Shown: positions 24,501 through 34,985, counted from the stretch's first letter. The stretch is DNA of 64,000 nucleotides from Branchiostoma belcheri (GCF_001625305.1 NW_017804464.1:2579048-2643047); one strand, 5' to 3'. Notes: a model not told the origin generated them from the sequence alone. Numbers and translations are program-made.

Positions 24501-27500
24501 CCATGCTCATTTGTCACACAATTTTGCTAACAACAATTAGGAATCAGTTTTGTAAAAATCCGACTTTCTAGTAAGCAAATACCTGATTGGGCGTAACCCG
24601 TAACACGCGACATTATGAGTCTGGTGTGACGCAGTTGTGTTTTTTCTTAATAATCTATGTCTTTTTACGACTATGGCTATTTCGATGGTAGGCGTGATCA
24701 AGATGTAGAATTTGTGGTACATGAAGGTTTTTACCTATTCCTGATAATTCCCTGGAATTTTGTAGTAAGGTTACAGCAAGACGGTTGTAACTAGTGGTCC
24801 CAATTTGGGGTAGCGAGTTTTTTTTTATTCCAACATTTTCATTGTGCAGAAAAACGTGGTCTGACGTCTATACCGGACAAGACACTCGAAATCATCCGAA
24901 GATCGGAATTATCTCTGAGGTGGGTTTGAATTTTTACTAGCACACGTATATACATATAACAGTGGTTCGTAAAATGCTGGAAATGGATTTGTTCCTATTT
25001 ACATAAACGTTTTTAAAGAAATCCTTGGTAATTTCGTTTCTATTCCATGCTCATTTGTCACACAAATATGCTAACGACAGTAAAGAATCAATTTTTTTTA
25101 AAAATTAGACTTTTTCGTAAGCAAATACCTGATTGGGCGTAACCCGTAACACGCGACATTATGAGTGTGGTGTGACGCAGTTGTGTTTTTTCTTAATATT
25201 CTATGAATATCTTTTTACGGACGTGGCTATTTCGCGATCAAAATGTAGAAATTGTGGTACATAAAGGTTTGTACGTATTCCTGATATTTCCGGGGAATTT
25301 TGTAGGAAGGTTACAGCAATACTGTTGTGTCCCTATCAATATTTGGGGTAGTTTTTTTTTCTATTCCAACATGTAATCATAAGACGTGGTGGCGACACAC
25401 TCAAGCTTTTTCAACTTATTTTTATGCCGCCACCAACATTACTCATTTTCACCTGAGTGAAGTGAGGAAAGTCGTGTAAAGTACCCTTCCCAACAGCACG
25501 AGATCGGTGGCATGGCAAGGTTCGAACCCAGGACCTCTTGGTTCTGAGACGAACACTCTGCCGTTACCCCACATGTTCATTTGCGGATTAGAAGATATAT
25601 AAGTATATCATACCCTTATAGTAATGTGGATTTTGGCACACTTCTATGTCACTTTGTGAAATATGTGTTTTTCTCCTCGTATTAAAGCTTGCCACTTACC
25701 AAGGCCACTCACCAGGCTGAGGAGACCTACCGAAGTACAAGTACAAGTAAGTACATGAAAGCTTGCATTTGTTCAGATTTGGTCTAATTTTACTCTTTGA
25801 ATTTTGTGAACAAAAGTACAGTACGAATCCAGAATATTTACGGTTCATGTCATGAGGTTATCCATTTATAGGACCGAACAGAAAAAACTTCAAGTATTTA
25901 AATCATAACAGTGGATTCATTTCTATACCACGGTTTACTAGTGGGTAGCTCTCACATTCGACATTCTGCTGTTAGTGCTACTTCGTATGCCCGCGTCATA
26001 GACCTAGGGGATCGTCCATTAATACTGTCTTCTGCCTTAGAACGATATTATGTAAGATTTTCCACTATTCTAGACATCGTTGTTTTACACATTTTCTCGT
26101 GCTATAAGCCTACCTGGGTTCATAATGACATTTGGGGAGTAAAAGATCAACGTCGTTACGCCGCAAAAACGTGTTGAATTCGACGCTGCCGAAGATATAC
26201 GTATATACCCGAACGAAAGCCGCTGTTTGTTTACATTCTTTTTAGGAGCCTCCTAAAAATACAGCGGGCCTGCAGTTGGCGTCACTTACTCTCGCGCTGC
26301 GCTGAGTCGCCAGAAAAGCGAAATAGCGACGCTGATATGTTGAAATTTATTGAAAATGACAATATAGATGAGAAAATTTCAATTATTCATATTTACAGTT
26401 TTGGTGCATAAAATCTTACATAATGTCGCTTTAACAGCCCGACAGTAGATACAGCGGGTAATTCGGCTTCAAAAATTCTGTTGCTCTACTTCATTTTCTA
26501 TTCCTAGTGGCTATATTGTACAATTTTGGGGAAACGAAGATGTAACGTATTTTCTGAGGCGCTTTTACTAACTCCTGATTTACAGTTTCTGTCCAAGGCT
26601 TTCTGCGGCAAAAGGAATTTAATTTGTAAATAATGAATGATAACGAAGTTGGTGTTTCATGAATAAAAACCGCCTCATGCTTGTTTACCCAGGGTTAGGG
26701 ATGATGTAGTAGACTTCTTGTTCCCGACAGTAAATACAGGGATCAATTATATGTCCATATGGGATGGGTGACAATAAGTCCCCATACACAATAATAAAAT
26801 ACATTAATTTATTCATTCATATAAATGCTGAATCTTTCAAATAAACTTTCAGGTGACTCCTGGCGACAAAGGCAATAGGTCGGCCTGCCCCCTAGCGGAT
26901 CCAGAGCGACCAGCAGTTTGCGGCAAGAACTCTGTAGAACATATTGTAGCTTCCTAGCTCATGCAAAGACCGCTTACTATATCCTAAAACATCATTAGCC
27001 TGAGATTTACTGCTAGGTCTTTATAGAGTGTTGTAGAAAGCTGTAAAGAGGCTGAAATGGCTGGCGTGAAGCTGTCCCTTTCTTTCCTCTTCCTCCTTTC
27101 GTTTGACCCGCATCAGGCGGGCCCGTCCTGTGCTGGTCTCTGTGAGGTAAGGCGCACTGGGTTCTGCCCTAGGCTGGGTGGGATCATGATCCTCACATCA
27201 TCAGGAGGCAGACAACTGCCTTGTGCCACGTGCAACACGACCGGGCAGGCAGATGAGAATCCGCTCGGGTGTCTCCCGGGCGATCTGAAGAAGCTGCAAG
27301 TGGCGGGGCACTCCGACAGAAGCGGCGAGCTGAAACCACTGCCCCGCCTCGGTCAGCTTGTCACGCTGATCCTCGGGCCCGGAAACATCTGCACAGTTGG
27401 AAGAGGAGCGTTTGCGCCTGTGCCCGACCTCTTGGCACTATCCATGGAAAAGAGCGCCATCAAAACCGTGGGAAGCTGGTTTGACGTGATCACCAAGCTA

Positions 27501-30500
27501 GAGACGCTCTCGCTGTCTTGGAATGAAATCGAAGAAATCAAGGAGAATGCTTTCCAGCCACTGAGACGCCTGGAGTATCTTGAGCTGAGGCATAACCGGC
27601 TTCGTGCTGTAGAAGAATCCCACTTCTCAAGCCTAGCCAGCCTCAGGCGTCTGCACCTCAGCCACAACAACATCTCACGCATCGCTGGGAAGTCGTTCGA
27701 CCGTCTTTCTCGCCTGGACACGCTCTCCCTGGATCACAACAAGCTATCGTTCCTCAGCCCAGATTGGCTACAGGGGTTATCCACTCAGGCTATCAACCTC
27801 GACAACAACCTGATCGCCACCATCCCTGCAGAGTCGTACTTTGCCATGCGCGGAATTCGAGACCGCATCTCTATCAATGAGAATCCTTTCCGTTGCACCT
27901 GTGCGCTGGGTAGTAGGTTGACGTCTACGAGTACGATTAGTCGTTTCACCCCCCGGGACAGGCTGCAGTGCAGCTACCCACCTGGCCTCTCGGGGAGAAA
28001 GATAGCCGGCGTTTCGAGGGGAGAGATGCCGTGCCGGTCACCCACAGCCAGAGTGTCACGCCGAGACCGCGGAACCACTCTCGTGTGTGAGGTCTTCTGG
28101 GAGAAGCAGCCGGAGATCGAGTGGCTGGATCCCAGAGGGATGGCCGTTGGGGAAACACAACCACTCCACCAATGTGGCGGCACTCTGACCACACGCCTGG
28201 AGCACGAGTACCCCACCACCCAGTCTCCTGAAGGAGGAAAGGCACACCCAAGAGACGCCCTCAGCCTACCCTACATCGCCAGGTCCACCTCCACCCTCCA
28301 CATGAACCAGCAAGCCTACCGGTGCTGGACGGTGGGCAGCTTCCGGTGCGTCGTGAAGTCTGGAACAACAGGCAACGTCGTTGCCAACCTGCCGCTGACC
28401 AAGTCAAGCAAACAAGACTCGAGGCACGACCACACCGTGACGACAGCGGCAGGCAGCGTCGTTGCAAACCCGCCGCTGACAGCGGCCGCCTACACCTCAA
28501 CACCTGCCCAGCGGAACGTAAGGGTGACGGAAAGGGTCGTCAAAACCCCGTACGAGACCCTCCGACAGGATGGCGCTACTCCGGCAGCTGATAAGGCACA
28601 ACGGCACACCGTGATGACTGCCGTCTTCACCGCCAAACCTACCCGGCAGAACGGAAGGATAACAGAGAGTAAAACCAGGGACAAAGACGGCCAGCAAGAC
28701 GGCAAAACTCCATCAGATAATAACCCAGTGAATGTCGTGACGATGGTATTCATCTACGTAATAGGAGGTATCTTGGCTGTGGGAGTTCTCGACAGGTTAT
28801 TGGCCCGTTTCAAGAAGTGGAAAGAGAAGCGAAAAGAGCGTCAGGACTTACACCGCAACGCCGCCGCGGCGATCGGAGGCATGCCTCTGCAAAACCCCCA
28901 GCCACCGGCCGCAGCCCCCGCGACTGGGAACCCTGTACCTCCTCAACCCGCGAACGATGACATCCCAGACGACACACTCATTCCTCCGTATGCGGAAACG
29001 ACTCGTCTGGAAAACCCCATGTATGGCGCAGACGTGACGGGGCCAAGAGGTGCGACATCGGCGTCCTCAGACCCTCGCCCAGGACCCAGCCGGCCCGCCA
29101 ACTTCAGGGCCAGGTCACAGCCAGGGGGCTCGGGCACAACTCGGGCGGGGAATGCCCCAGCTCCACCTCCCCGTTCCGACAGGCAAGACGTCGACACCAG
29201 CGACTCTCACTACTACCCACCAGGCACGGACACGACTCGGCCACAAGACGTCCCGGCCCCGCTTCCCCGGACCAACTGGTACGTCAACTCTAACGTGTCC
29301 TCACAACCACGAGGCTCGCAGGGGGCGCAGGCAGAGAGGATCCCGGACCCACTTCCACGGACCCACACCTACATCAACTCTAACGTCTCGGCACGACCGA
29401 AATGCATGGGAATGGCTACTACGTCACGACAACGTGGAGCCTCCTACGACAACCGTGGGGCCTCCTACGACCCACAAGCCTTGAGGATGAAAGAAGAGAA
29501 CGTCGAAGGTCCTAACCTTTACCTCGACCTGAACGGCCCACCACGACTCGCTGGCTCGGAGATGCCTCAAGCAGAAGAAGACGTGCCGCCCCCGGTTCCC
29601 CGGACCAACAAATACGTCAACTCTAACGTCACAGCACGACGTTTGGGAATGGCTACCGTGCACCGAAACCGAAGTGCCTCATATGACAAAGGCAGGACCT
29701 CCCATGTCAACCGTAGGGCGTCCTTTGACAACCGTAGGGCCTCGTACGACAAACTACGTAGGCCCTCCCGCGACAAGCGTCGAGCTTCCTACGACAACCC
29801 AGGAACTTCCTACGACCCACAAGACTTGAGGATGGACGGAGAAGAGGATGTCGAAGGCCCCAACTTTTACCTTGACCTGAACGGCCCACCACGACACGCT
29901 GGCTCGGAGATGCCTCAAGCAGAAGAAGACATCCCGGCCCCGCTTCCTCGGACCAACAGATACGTCAACTCTAACGTCACAGCACGAGGCTCGAGGATAC
30001 CGAGACAGATGCCACCAGCCCGACCCTCATCGCACCCCCAAGGCTCGGACCAAGAAGAGGAAGTCGAAGGTCCCAACATCTACCTTGACCTGAACGGCTC
30101 ATCACGTATTGCTGGCCCTTAGCTACAAAACCAACATCAACTCTATACTGATACTGGACAAAGGCCCCAACTCGGAAACTAATATCTACTACCAAACTGA
30201 TACATAACCATTCAACCTGAGACCCCGTTGGAACATAATTTGTCATATATAATGGCAAGTTGGCATCTCGTGAGTGCCCAATTGTCAATTGAGTCAGTAC
30301 ACTGTTAAAAGTTGTGTCCCCTCCCCCCAAAAAATTCTCTTATTATTAGGTTTCTCTTTCTCTTACTTTCTTCTCTCTACTACATACGCCAGCCCTTCAG
30401 CTTTTATTGTGGGACAGGACAATACACATGTTAAGCCTGAAAATCACATCATACGGACACTTAAGCTCCAAATTAGCCTACTTTTGGGAGACTATAAAAC

Positions 30501-33500
30501 CAGACTTCTAATATGTGAACTCTAAGGTATCATAATGTTAAAACATTACCAAAGCTTCAGACATTTCATGAAAGGAAAGTTCTGCTACCTGTGGCCTACA
30601 GCAAGATGGGAGACCAAACCTGGAACGGAATAGGACTATGATTATGGATAACGATTCTGATTTGATGCCTTGAACTGTATTATATTTACTTTCTTAAGCT
30701 TTGTACATGTGGGGATTGTATGTTCCCAGTGTAGAAAGACATGGGTTCGATTCCCATCTCGTAAAACTGTCATTGCAGTGGTGGTCTATTTATTTCAGTG
30801 CTTGCTGAAACATCAGAATATGAGGAAAGCGCTAGCTGGGGTGGAGCTACAATGTAGTAGAGTTATCCATGAACAAAGGCTCTTCTTGTATTATGCCAAA
30901 CGAAGTACATTTTATGTATGACTAATACTTTTGTAATGTATTTTGAAATAGGATCATGTAGTTCTTATGATCATATGAATTAGTATCTCGAAAAGGGACC
31001 GAAAAGAAGGTTCCTGTAAGAATGAAGATATTTTTCTATATGCCTTGCTGTTCTGGAGATGGAATGTTCAAGAAATATGTTCATTTAAAAGTCAATAATG
31101 AGACAATGTCTTTGCCAGAAAAGTATTTTGTGTGCAGAAAACATTAAGAATGAAGAACTTATGGTTCTTGATGTTGTATTATGGACATCAGAGGCCAATA
31201 AAATGGTCTAACTATGACTTGAATTTGTGGCTCCAGGTTTACTTAATTGAGGGACATCTAGACAGGCAGTGCAAGACCCACATTTTAGTCCAGAACTCCA
31301 GATCTTCCCATGCAGAATGTTGGATCAATATCAATCGCCCCTCCCACTTCATCAAAGTATCACAACTGTAAATAAAAGTTAGCCATTGACCAATCCAACC
31401 AGTGGGCGAAATTATGTTCAGGACAAAAGATACAAAAACCGAAAGTTCTGCTGCAGTACCAAGGTTAGCCATCAGGAGGCCCATATTTGACCTTGACCTT
31501 TGTTTTCCTAAGGCCTACCAACACACCAAATATCATTACAATCTATAAAAGCGTTCTGAAGTTATGCTGACCACAAGTATGCAGAAACACAGACACACAG
31601 ACACACCAAAAACAATACCTCCATTTTTCATGGGGGTAAAAAAGAAGCACACCTCCTCTGCACATCTGCAGTATGAAGACCTTGGGACAGGCGATGTTGT
31701 CAGACCTGACGATGGGCCGGATGATGTCCTTGTATATCCCGACCCCCCTCCAGTCCGTCCCCATGGCCTCCTGGTCCTTACCGTGCGTCATCACGGACAG
31801 CAGCAGACACGTGGACTGAGAGTGGTTCTTGTTAATAAACTTCCTGATGGCTTCCTTCATTTCCTAAATAGAGAAGGCATTATTCAAGATTTAACACAAC
31901 TAATAAAACTTAGTTTGAGTGGACATACCAACTATTTTTAAGTTTCTAAAAGTATAGCTAAGAAAAGAATAAGAAATAGTCATGCCTTAAGTACCAGTGT
32001 TATCAACCAGGGATTGAGGTGTTTAAGAACTCGTATTTTTCCTAGAACTATCGTAGACTAGAACCACTAAATATATATGGTTACTATAGTTAGATATGAG
32101 CAAAGGTTAGGTATAACGGGTCGTTTTTTTAGTAGCCAGATGCCACCCCATCGCGTACCTGCGAAACTGGTGTCACGTGAAGGTCGGTTATACCGGCTAT
32201 ACAAATACAGAAAATGAAATACCAATTCAGTCTTTTAAAAGACCGCTACATGATATAACACCAAGGTGGCTGAAAGTCTGTACCGTCCCGCGTCCCGTCC
32301 CAATTAAAGTTATCTAAAAACTCTAGTTCGAAACACAAAATGAAGCTACTACATTGTAGTACTTACGTTGGAATTGAGATCTATCTTGACCTTCACATTG
32401 AAGCCAAGTCTCTGTAGAACGGCCTGAAGTTCAGCACTGTCCTTCTCCATCCCCTTCCTGTTTCTGTTTGATTCCGTGGGGAACTTGATGTTGTTTATAA
32501 TCAGTGCATGTCCCACATTTGGACGAATGGGGTAGATCTGCTCAAAAAGAAGTCACTGATAAGTTGTTTATTCATATGACATGGTGTCTATAAGTGCTTA
32601 GTGTCACTCAGTTTAAGGTCTTTAAGAAAGCAGTGTGACTTTGTCCTTGGAATTCGAATAGACAAATGACTATTTCAAGGAACTCACCGGTGGTGGACCC
32701 AAGGCGGATTCAGGCCTCTCAGTTGGCCGGAGTGTCATAGTCTGTATCCCCGCTGTTATGTTCACGGTCCCATCAACTGGCAGGCAAAACTGTACATTGT
32801 TAGCATAAGATCTCTTCTGTATGTGTTTTTATGTAACTTTGGTCAAACTTTTAACTTTCGATCCAACACAAGAAGCTAGACTGCGATCGATTCACTGAAA
32901 ATACACAAATAGTGAACCATGGCCCTCAAAAGAGTAAGTTGTGCCTAGGTACTTTCAGGAAGTACCGCTCCATCACACATGTACATACCTGCCGCTGCAC
33001 CTGCACTGTCCTGTACTGGGAAGTCTAGGGATTCTTCTGAACTGGAAGAACTTTGGTAGCTTCCCCTAGCTGTTTGACTTGGAACTGCAAACAATCAGAC
33101 TGCAGGTAATGACATGATAAACACCATAGGTAGTAAACCTTCGACCAGACGGGAGAAAAATTAAAGACCAATCGAAGACAAGCCTGCCTATAAGCTAAAC
33201 TAGACATGCTAGTAACTACGAGAGGAGTCGTTGGTTACCTAGTGCGATGCTCCCTTTGCGTACCTCCTCTGCCAAATCAACACGGCCGCACTCACGGAGA
33301 GCGCCGATTAGCTGCTGCTTCTAACATGAAAAGAAAACATGACAAGTTCTAACATGAAAAGAAAACAGGACGAAAAATTCACTTCTCGATAACAGGTGGG
33401 ACATAACATAAAACGAGTTTGAAAGAATTTGTTTGTAACAGAAGTGTACATTCAACTCAAACTTTCAAAGAAATCCACAAATAGTAGAAAAGAATCTACA

Positions 33501-34337
33501 CTTTTTAACCCCATGAAACACTGAAGGTAATTTGAATTATAGTACTACAGAATGACCGCATTGAAGCTAACCTTCTCTTCCGTGGTCCTGCCTCCTGCTC
33601 CCGCCCACCATTCCTGTAACATCGCCTGGATGGCGTCCTGTAAGTTGTGAGAGTACTGCGAGCGGAGAAGGTTGACTCGACTCCAGTCCACGCCCAGGAG
33701 CAGGCCCAGGGTGCTCCACTCCATCCCCAACTTGTTCGCCAAATTCACAGGAAAAACGTTTGGTCGACCTGTTATGTGCAAGAAAGATATCGATGTTCTT
33801 ACGTCAAATGTTATGACCAAGACTAGATTTGAACCTTGTACTTTGTAGCGTGCCGTTCTGTGAGGTGTTTGTACTTTGGATTTAAGAAATGTAGGACAAA
33901 AGGCAGTTCTGAATGTGACAATTGCAAACGGTGGGACGAAAGGAAAATGCACGAACTGCAAACACTAATGTTGATCCCCTCCCCACACGATCGTCGCACC
34001 TCTTTACATGCACAACATTAACGTTTCTTCCGGGTAAAGAATCATGCTATTCTAAGATCCTTAAAGACATGTTCTAACCAAAAAGTAAGAGTAGCCCGGG
34101 CATAGCTGGCATATACGCTGGAGAAGTGGCAGACTAGGGAAGGAAAAACCATGAGGTTTTCCTTGTCAGAACAGTGTGCAAAAAACGACGACTAGACATG
34201 ATACTCCCTATACAGATTTGCTGGTACATTTAAGGGATTCGAACCCCCGACCCTGCGGTGCAGAGGCAATACTCAAGCTAACAACAAAGACCACAATACG
34301 TACTGTTCAGAGAAGTAGACATACCTGCTGATGCCAT
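21539..34337 (-). CDS. DEATH-domain caspase
   Basis: Model of 10 exons: 34337-34325, 33768-33572, 33320-33239, 33084-32989, 32776-32688, 32537-32367, 31863-31653, 22675-22542, 22220-22114, 21752-21539. All junctions are GT-AG in phase; the sum is 1314 nt, giving 437 aa. Residues 5-97 form a DEATH domain (LANKLGMEWSTLGLLLGVDW.., then LIGALRECGRVDLAEEV). Residues 98-159 are a Ser/Glu-rich linker. The p20 begins with IYPIRPN and ALIINN, with S1-type Arg186, catalytic His243 (SVMTHGK) and Cys284 (QMCRG instead of QACRG). An acidic linker follows (DSDSDSSSEEE), then the p10 (332-437) with VSLRS (Arg362) and a C-terminal GKLYF. The p10 aromatic pocket residues usual in SWRN and GSWF are Leu361 and Val366 here. 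It is predicted to be an apoptotic or inflammatory cysteine protease recruited by death-fold adaptors. The 9-kb intron holds an LRR-Ig gene on the other strand. The start codon is chosen because only MASAG splices in phase to the DEATH exon. Confidence 0.92.
22811..22950 (-). repeat. tRNA-derived SINE, copy 1
   Basis: On the minus strand there is an A-box-like GTGGCGTAACGGCAGAGTG and a B-box GGGTTCGAGTCC, followed by a conserved CCGATTTTGTGCCCTTGGGA body. The same organisation occurs at 25439-25576, 53487-53619 and 58230-58360. It lies in the large caspase intron, 136 bp from the linker exon. Confidence 0.8.
23855..23961. repeat. fold-back element (hairpin of about 105 bp)
   Basis: AGCCTGGCTACCGG..TTTTAGCTCCCGAGTCC pairs with GGACTCGGGAGCTGAAA..CTGGTAACCAGGCT around a loop of about 40 bp. 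It is intronic in the caspase gene, on the left flank of the nested LRR-Ig gene. Confidence 0.8.
24303..25360. repeat. tandem duplication of about 540 bp
   Basis: Unit 1 (about 24303-24836) and unit 2 (about 24847-25360) align over most of their length. Shared blocks include CCGGACAAGACACTCGAAAT, ATTATCTCTGAGGTGGGTT, TTTACTAGCACACGTATAT and ACCTGATTGGGCGTAACCCG. Both keep an exon-like GAG/GTGGGT splice donor. They lie upstream of the LRR-Ig gene on its strand. Confidence 0.85.
25439..25576 (-). repeat. tRNA-derived SINE, copy 2
   Basis: Minus-strand B-box GGGTTCGAACC and A-box-like GGGGTAACGGCAGAGTG, with the family's CCACCGATCTCGTGC-type body. Located in the caspase intron, upstream of the LRR-Ig gene. 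Confidence 0.78.
27057..30122 (+). CDS. single-exon LRR-Ig transmembrane receptor (LRRIG type)
   Basis: Uninterrupted frame of 1021 aa in good initiation context (CTGAAATGG). Residues 1 to about 21 are a signal peptide. A cysteine-bearing N-terminal cap follows (about 25-75), then at least five LRRs (about 148-262; LETLSLSWNEI, LEYLELRHNRL, LRRLHLSHNNI, LDTLSLDHNKL, AINLDNNLI). The LRRCT is about 276-326 (NPFRCTCALG). The Ig-like domain is about 330-438 (LVCEVFW, then AYRCWTV). A Thr-rich stalk precedes one TM helix (about 559-580; VTMVFIYVIGGILAVGVL) and a basic stop-transfer. The tail of about 440 aa has NPMY, four copies of a PRTNxYVNSNV module (about 29260-29300, 29345-29385, 29590-29632, 29938-29980), three PNxYLDLNG copies and about ten RRASYD/RGASYD-like units. 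YVN matches the Grb2 SH2 consensus YxN, and RRAS matches basophilic kinase sites. LRR-Ig receptors are known to be expanded in amphioxus. It lies antisense within a caspase intron. The ligand is unknown. Confidence 0.93.
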   Translation: MAGVKLSLSFLFLLSFDPHQAGPSCAGLCEVRRTGFCPRLGGIMILTSSGGRQLPCATCNTTGQADENPLGCLPGDLKKLQVAGHSDRSGELKPLPRLGQLVTLILGPGNICTVGRGAFAPVPDLLALSMEKSAIKTVGSWFDVITKLETLSLSWNEIEEIKENAFQPLRRLEYLELRHNRLRAVEESHFSSLASLRRLHLSHNNISRIAGKSFDRLSRLDTLSLDHNKLSFLSPDWLQGLSTQAINLDNNLIATIPAESYFAMRGIRDRISINENPFRCTCALGSRLTSTSTISRFTPRDRLQCSYPPGLSGRKIAGVSRGEMPCRSPTARVSRRDRGTTLVCEVFWEKQPEIEWLDPRGMAVGETQPLHQCGGTLTTRLEHEYPTTQSPEGGKAHPRDALSLPYIARSTSTLHMNQQAYRCWTVGSFRCVVKSGTTGNVVANLPLTKSSKQDSRHDHTVTTAAGSVVANPPLTAAAYTSTPAQRNVRVTERVVKTPYETLRQDGATPAADKAQRHTVMTAVFTAKPTRQNGRITESKTRDKDGQQDGKTPSDNNPVNVVTMVFIYVIGGILAVGVLDRLLARFKKWKEKRKERQDLHRNAAAAIGGMPLQNPQPPAAAPATGNPVPPQPANDDIPDDTLIPPYAETTRLENPMYGADVTGPRGATSASSDPRPGPSRPANFRARSQPGGSGTTRAGNAPAPPPRSDRQDVDTSDSHYYPPGTDTTRPQDVPAPLPRTNWYVNSNVSSQPRGSQGAQAERIPDPLPRTHTYINSNVSARPKCMGMATTSRQRGASYDNRGASYDPQALRMKEENVEGPNLYLDLNGPPRLAGSEMPQAEEDVPPPVPRTNKYVNSNVTARRLGMATVHRNRSASYDKGRTSHVNRRASFDNRRASYDKLRRPSRDKRRASYDNPGTSYDPQDLRMDGEEDVEGPNFYLDLNGPPRHAGSEMPQAEEDIPAPLPRTNRYVNSNVTARGSRIPRQMPPARPSSHPQGSDQEEEVEGPNIYLDLNGSSRIAGP
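31197..31202 (+). terminator. candidate poly(A) signal of the LRR-Ig gene
   Basis: AATAAA about 1.07 kb past the stop codon. A second AATAAA lies near 31370. Both are before the antisense caspase exon ending at 31653. Confidence 0.4.
31378..31640. repeat. probable interspersed repeat with terminal hairpin
   Basis: A tail of ACAGACACACAGACACACC followed by ACCTCCATTTTTCATGGGGGT, which can fold on itself. This layout is typical of invertebrate interspersed elements. It ends 12 bp from the donor of the caspase active-site exon. No second copy was seen in this window, so the call is weak. Confidence 0.4.
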
Positions 34338-34520
34338 GTTCTATTAGTTTTAGCGCCGATGCTGCCTGTCGTCTGGACAATGTAACCATCCGGTCCTGTT
34401 GTCATTCTTTCGACAAAAATAACAGCAGTTAATGTGAATGGAATCGTCTGTATTTACCTCTAAAAGCTACCAATACGCAACCCGGAAGTAAGTCAGCAGT
34501 AAACAACTTTTAGTACAAAT
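34325..34520 (-). promoter_or_regulatory. caspase promoter/5' region with ETS-type site
   Basis: A CCGGAAGT motif at 34492-34499 lies about 155 bp upstream of the caspase ATG. This is the ETS/GABP consensus common in TATA-less promoters. The transcription start is not known. Confidence 0.35.
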
Positions 34521-34884
34521 GTAGGTTTCAACTTTGTACCACCTGTTAGACATGATTTACCTTTTTAGCGTCGACGACAGCTGAAATTCTACATTTTGGC
34601 GATTCACAACAACATTCCTTTCACTGAAAATGCCTCTTATTCAGGTTTAGATACACTTTTAGACCAGCTGGAAGTAGAGAAGTGCAGTGAAGGTCGTAGC
34701 TTTATGTAAACACTGAGCGTTGGTCCGCAATGCATCGTGGTCTATATGTTTGACCTGATGAGCTATGACGCGTTGTTGAAACTTGAGCAGGTTTTGTTTG
34801 TCATTAAAACACGTCAGTGCTAGTGGTGTCATGTAGCCGGTGTTGAGCCAAATCCTTGAGCTGCCATGTACGTGAGAGGTCAGG

Positions 34885-34985
34885 TGTTTAGGGCTAGTGT
34901 TAGTGTTATTAGAGTTAGGGTTAGAGTTGGGATCATTGTTAAGGGCTAGGGTTAGACTTACGATTGGGGTTAGGTTAGAATTAGT
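34885..34985 (+). repeat. degenerate telomere-like TTAGGG repeats
   Basis: GGGCTAGTGTTAG..GAGTTAGGGTTAGAG..AGGGCTAGGGTTAGAC..GGGGTTAGG: an irregular run of G-rich TTAGGG-like units over about 100 bp, 0.5 kb upstream of the caspase start. Too diverged to be a recent telomere fusion. Confidence 0.6.

Larger units (their letters stand above)
24250..26852 (+). promoter_or_regulatory. possible 5' untranslated exons of the LRR-Ig gene
   Basis: Candidate noncoding exon 1 ends at a GAG/GTGGGT donor (24379; duplicated at about 24918). Candidate exon 2 is 25688-25746 (TTAAAG acceptor, AA/GTAAGT donor). A TTTCAG/GTGACT acceptor at 26853 would then open an exon that runs into the ATG at 27057. An octamer-like ATGCAAAT is at 24218-24225. 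This rests on splice signals alone, without transcript evidence. Confidence 0.3.

Noticed and set aside
27946..28753. Several minus-strand frames of 60-100 aa
   Set aside because: Shadows of the LRR-Ig coding sequence.
30720..30770. GGGTTCGATTCCC B-box-like motif
   Set aside because: No matching A-box at the proper distance; isolated motif.
34215..34275. tRNA-like GGGTTCGAATCCC on the minus strand upstream of the caspase
   Set aside because: Only the B-box and part of a body are visible; a decayed fragment at best.
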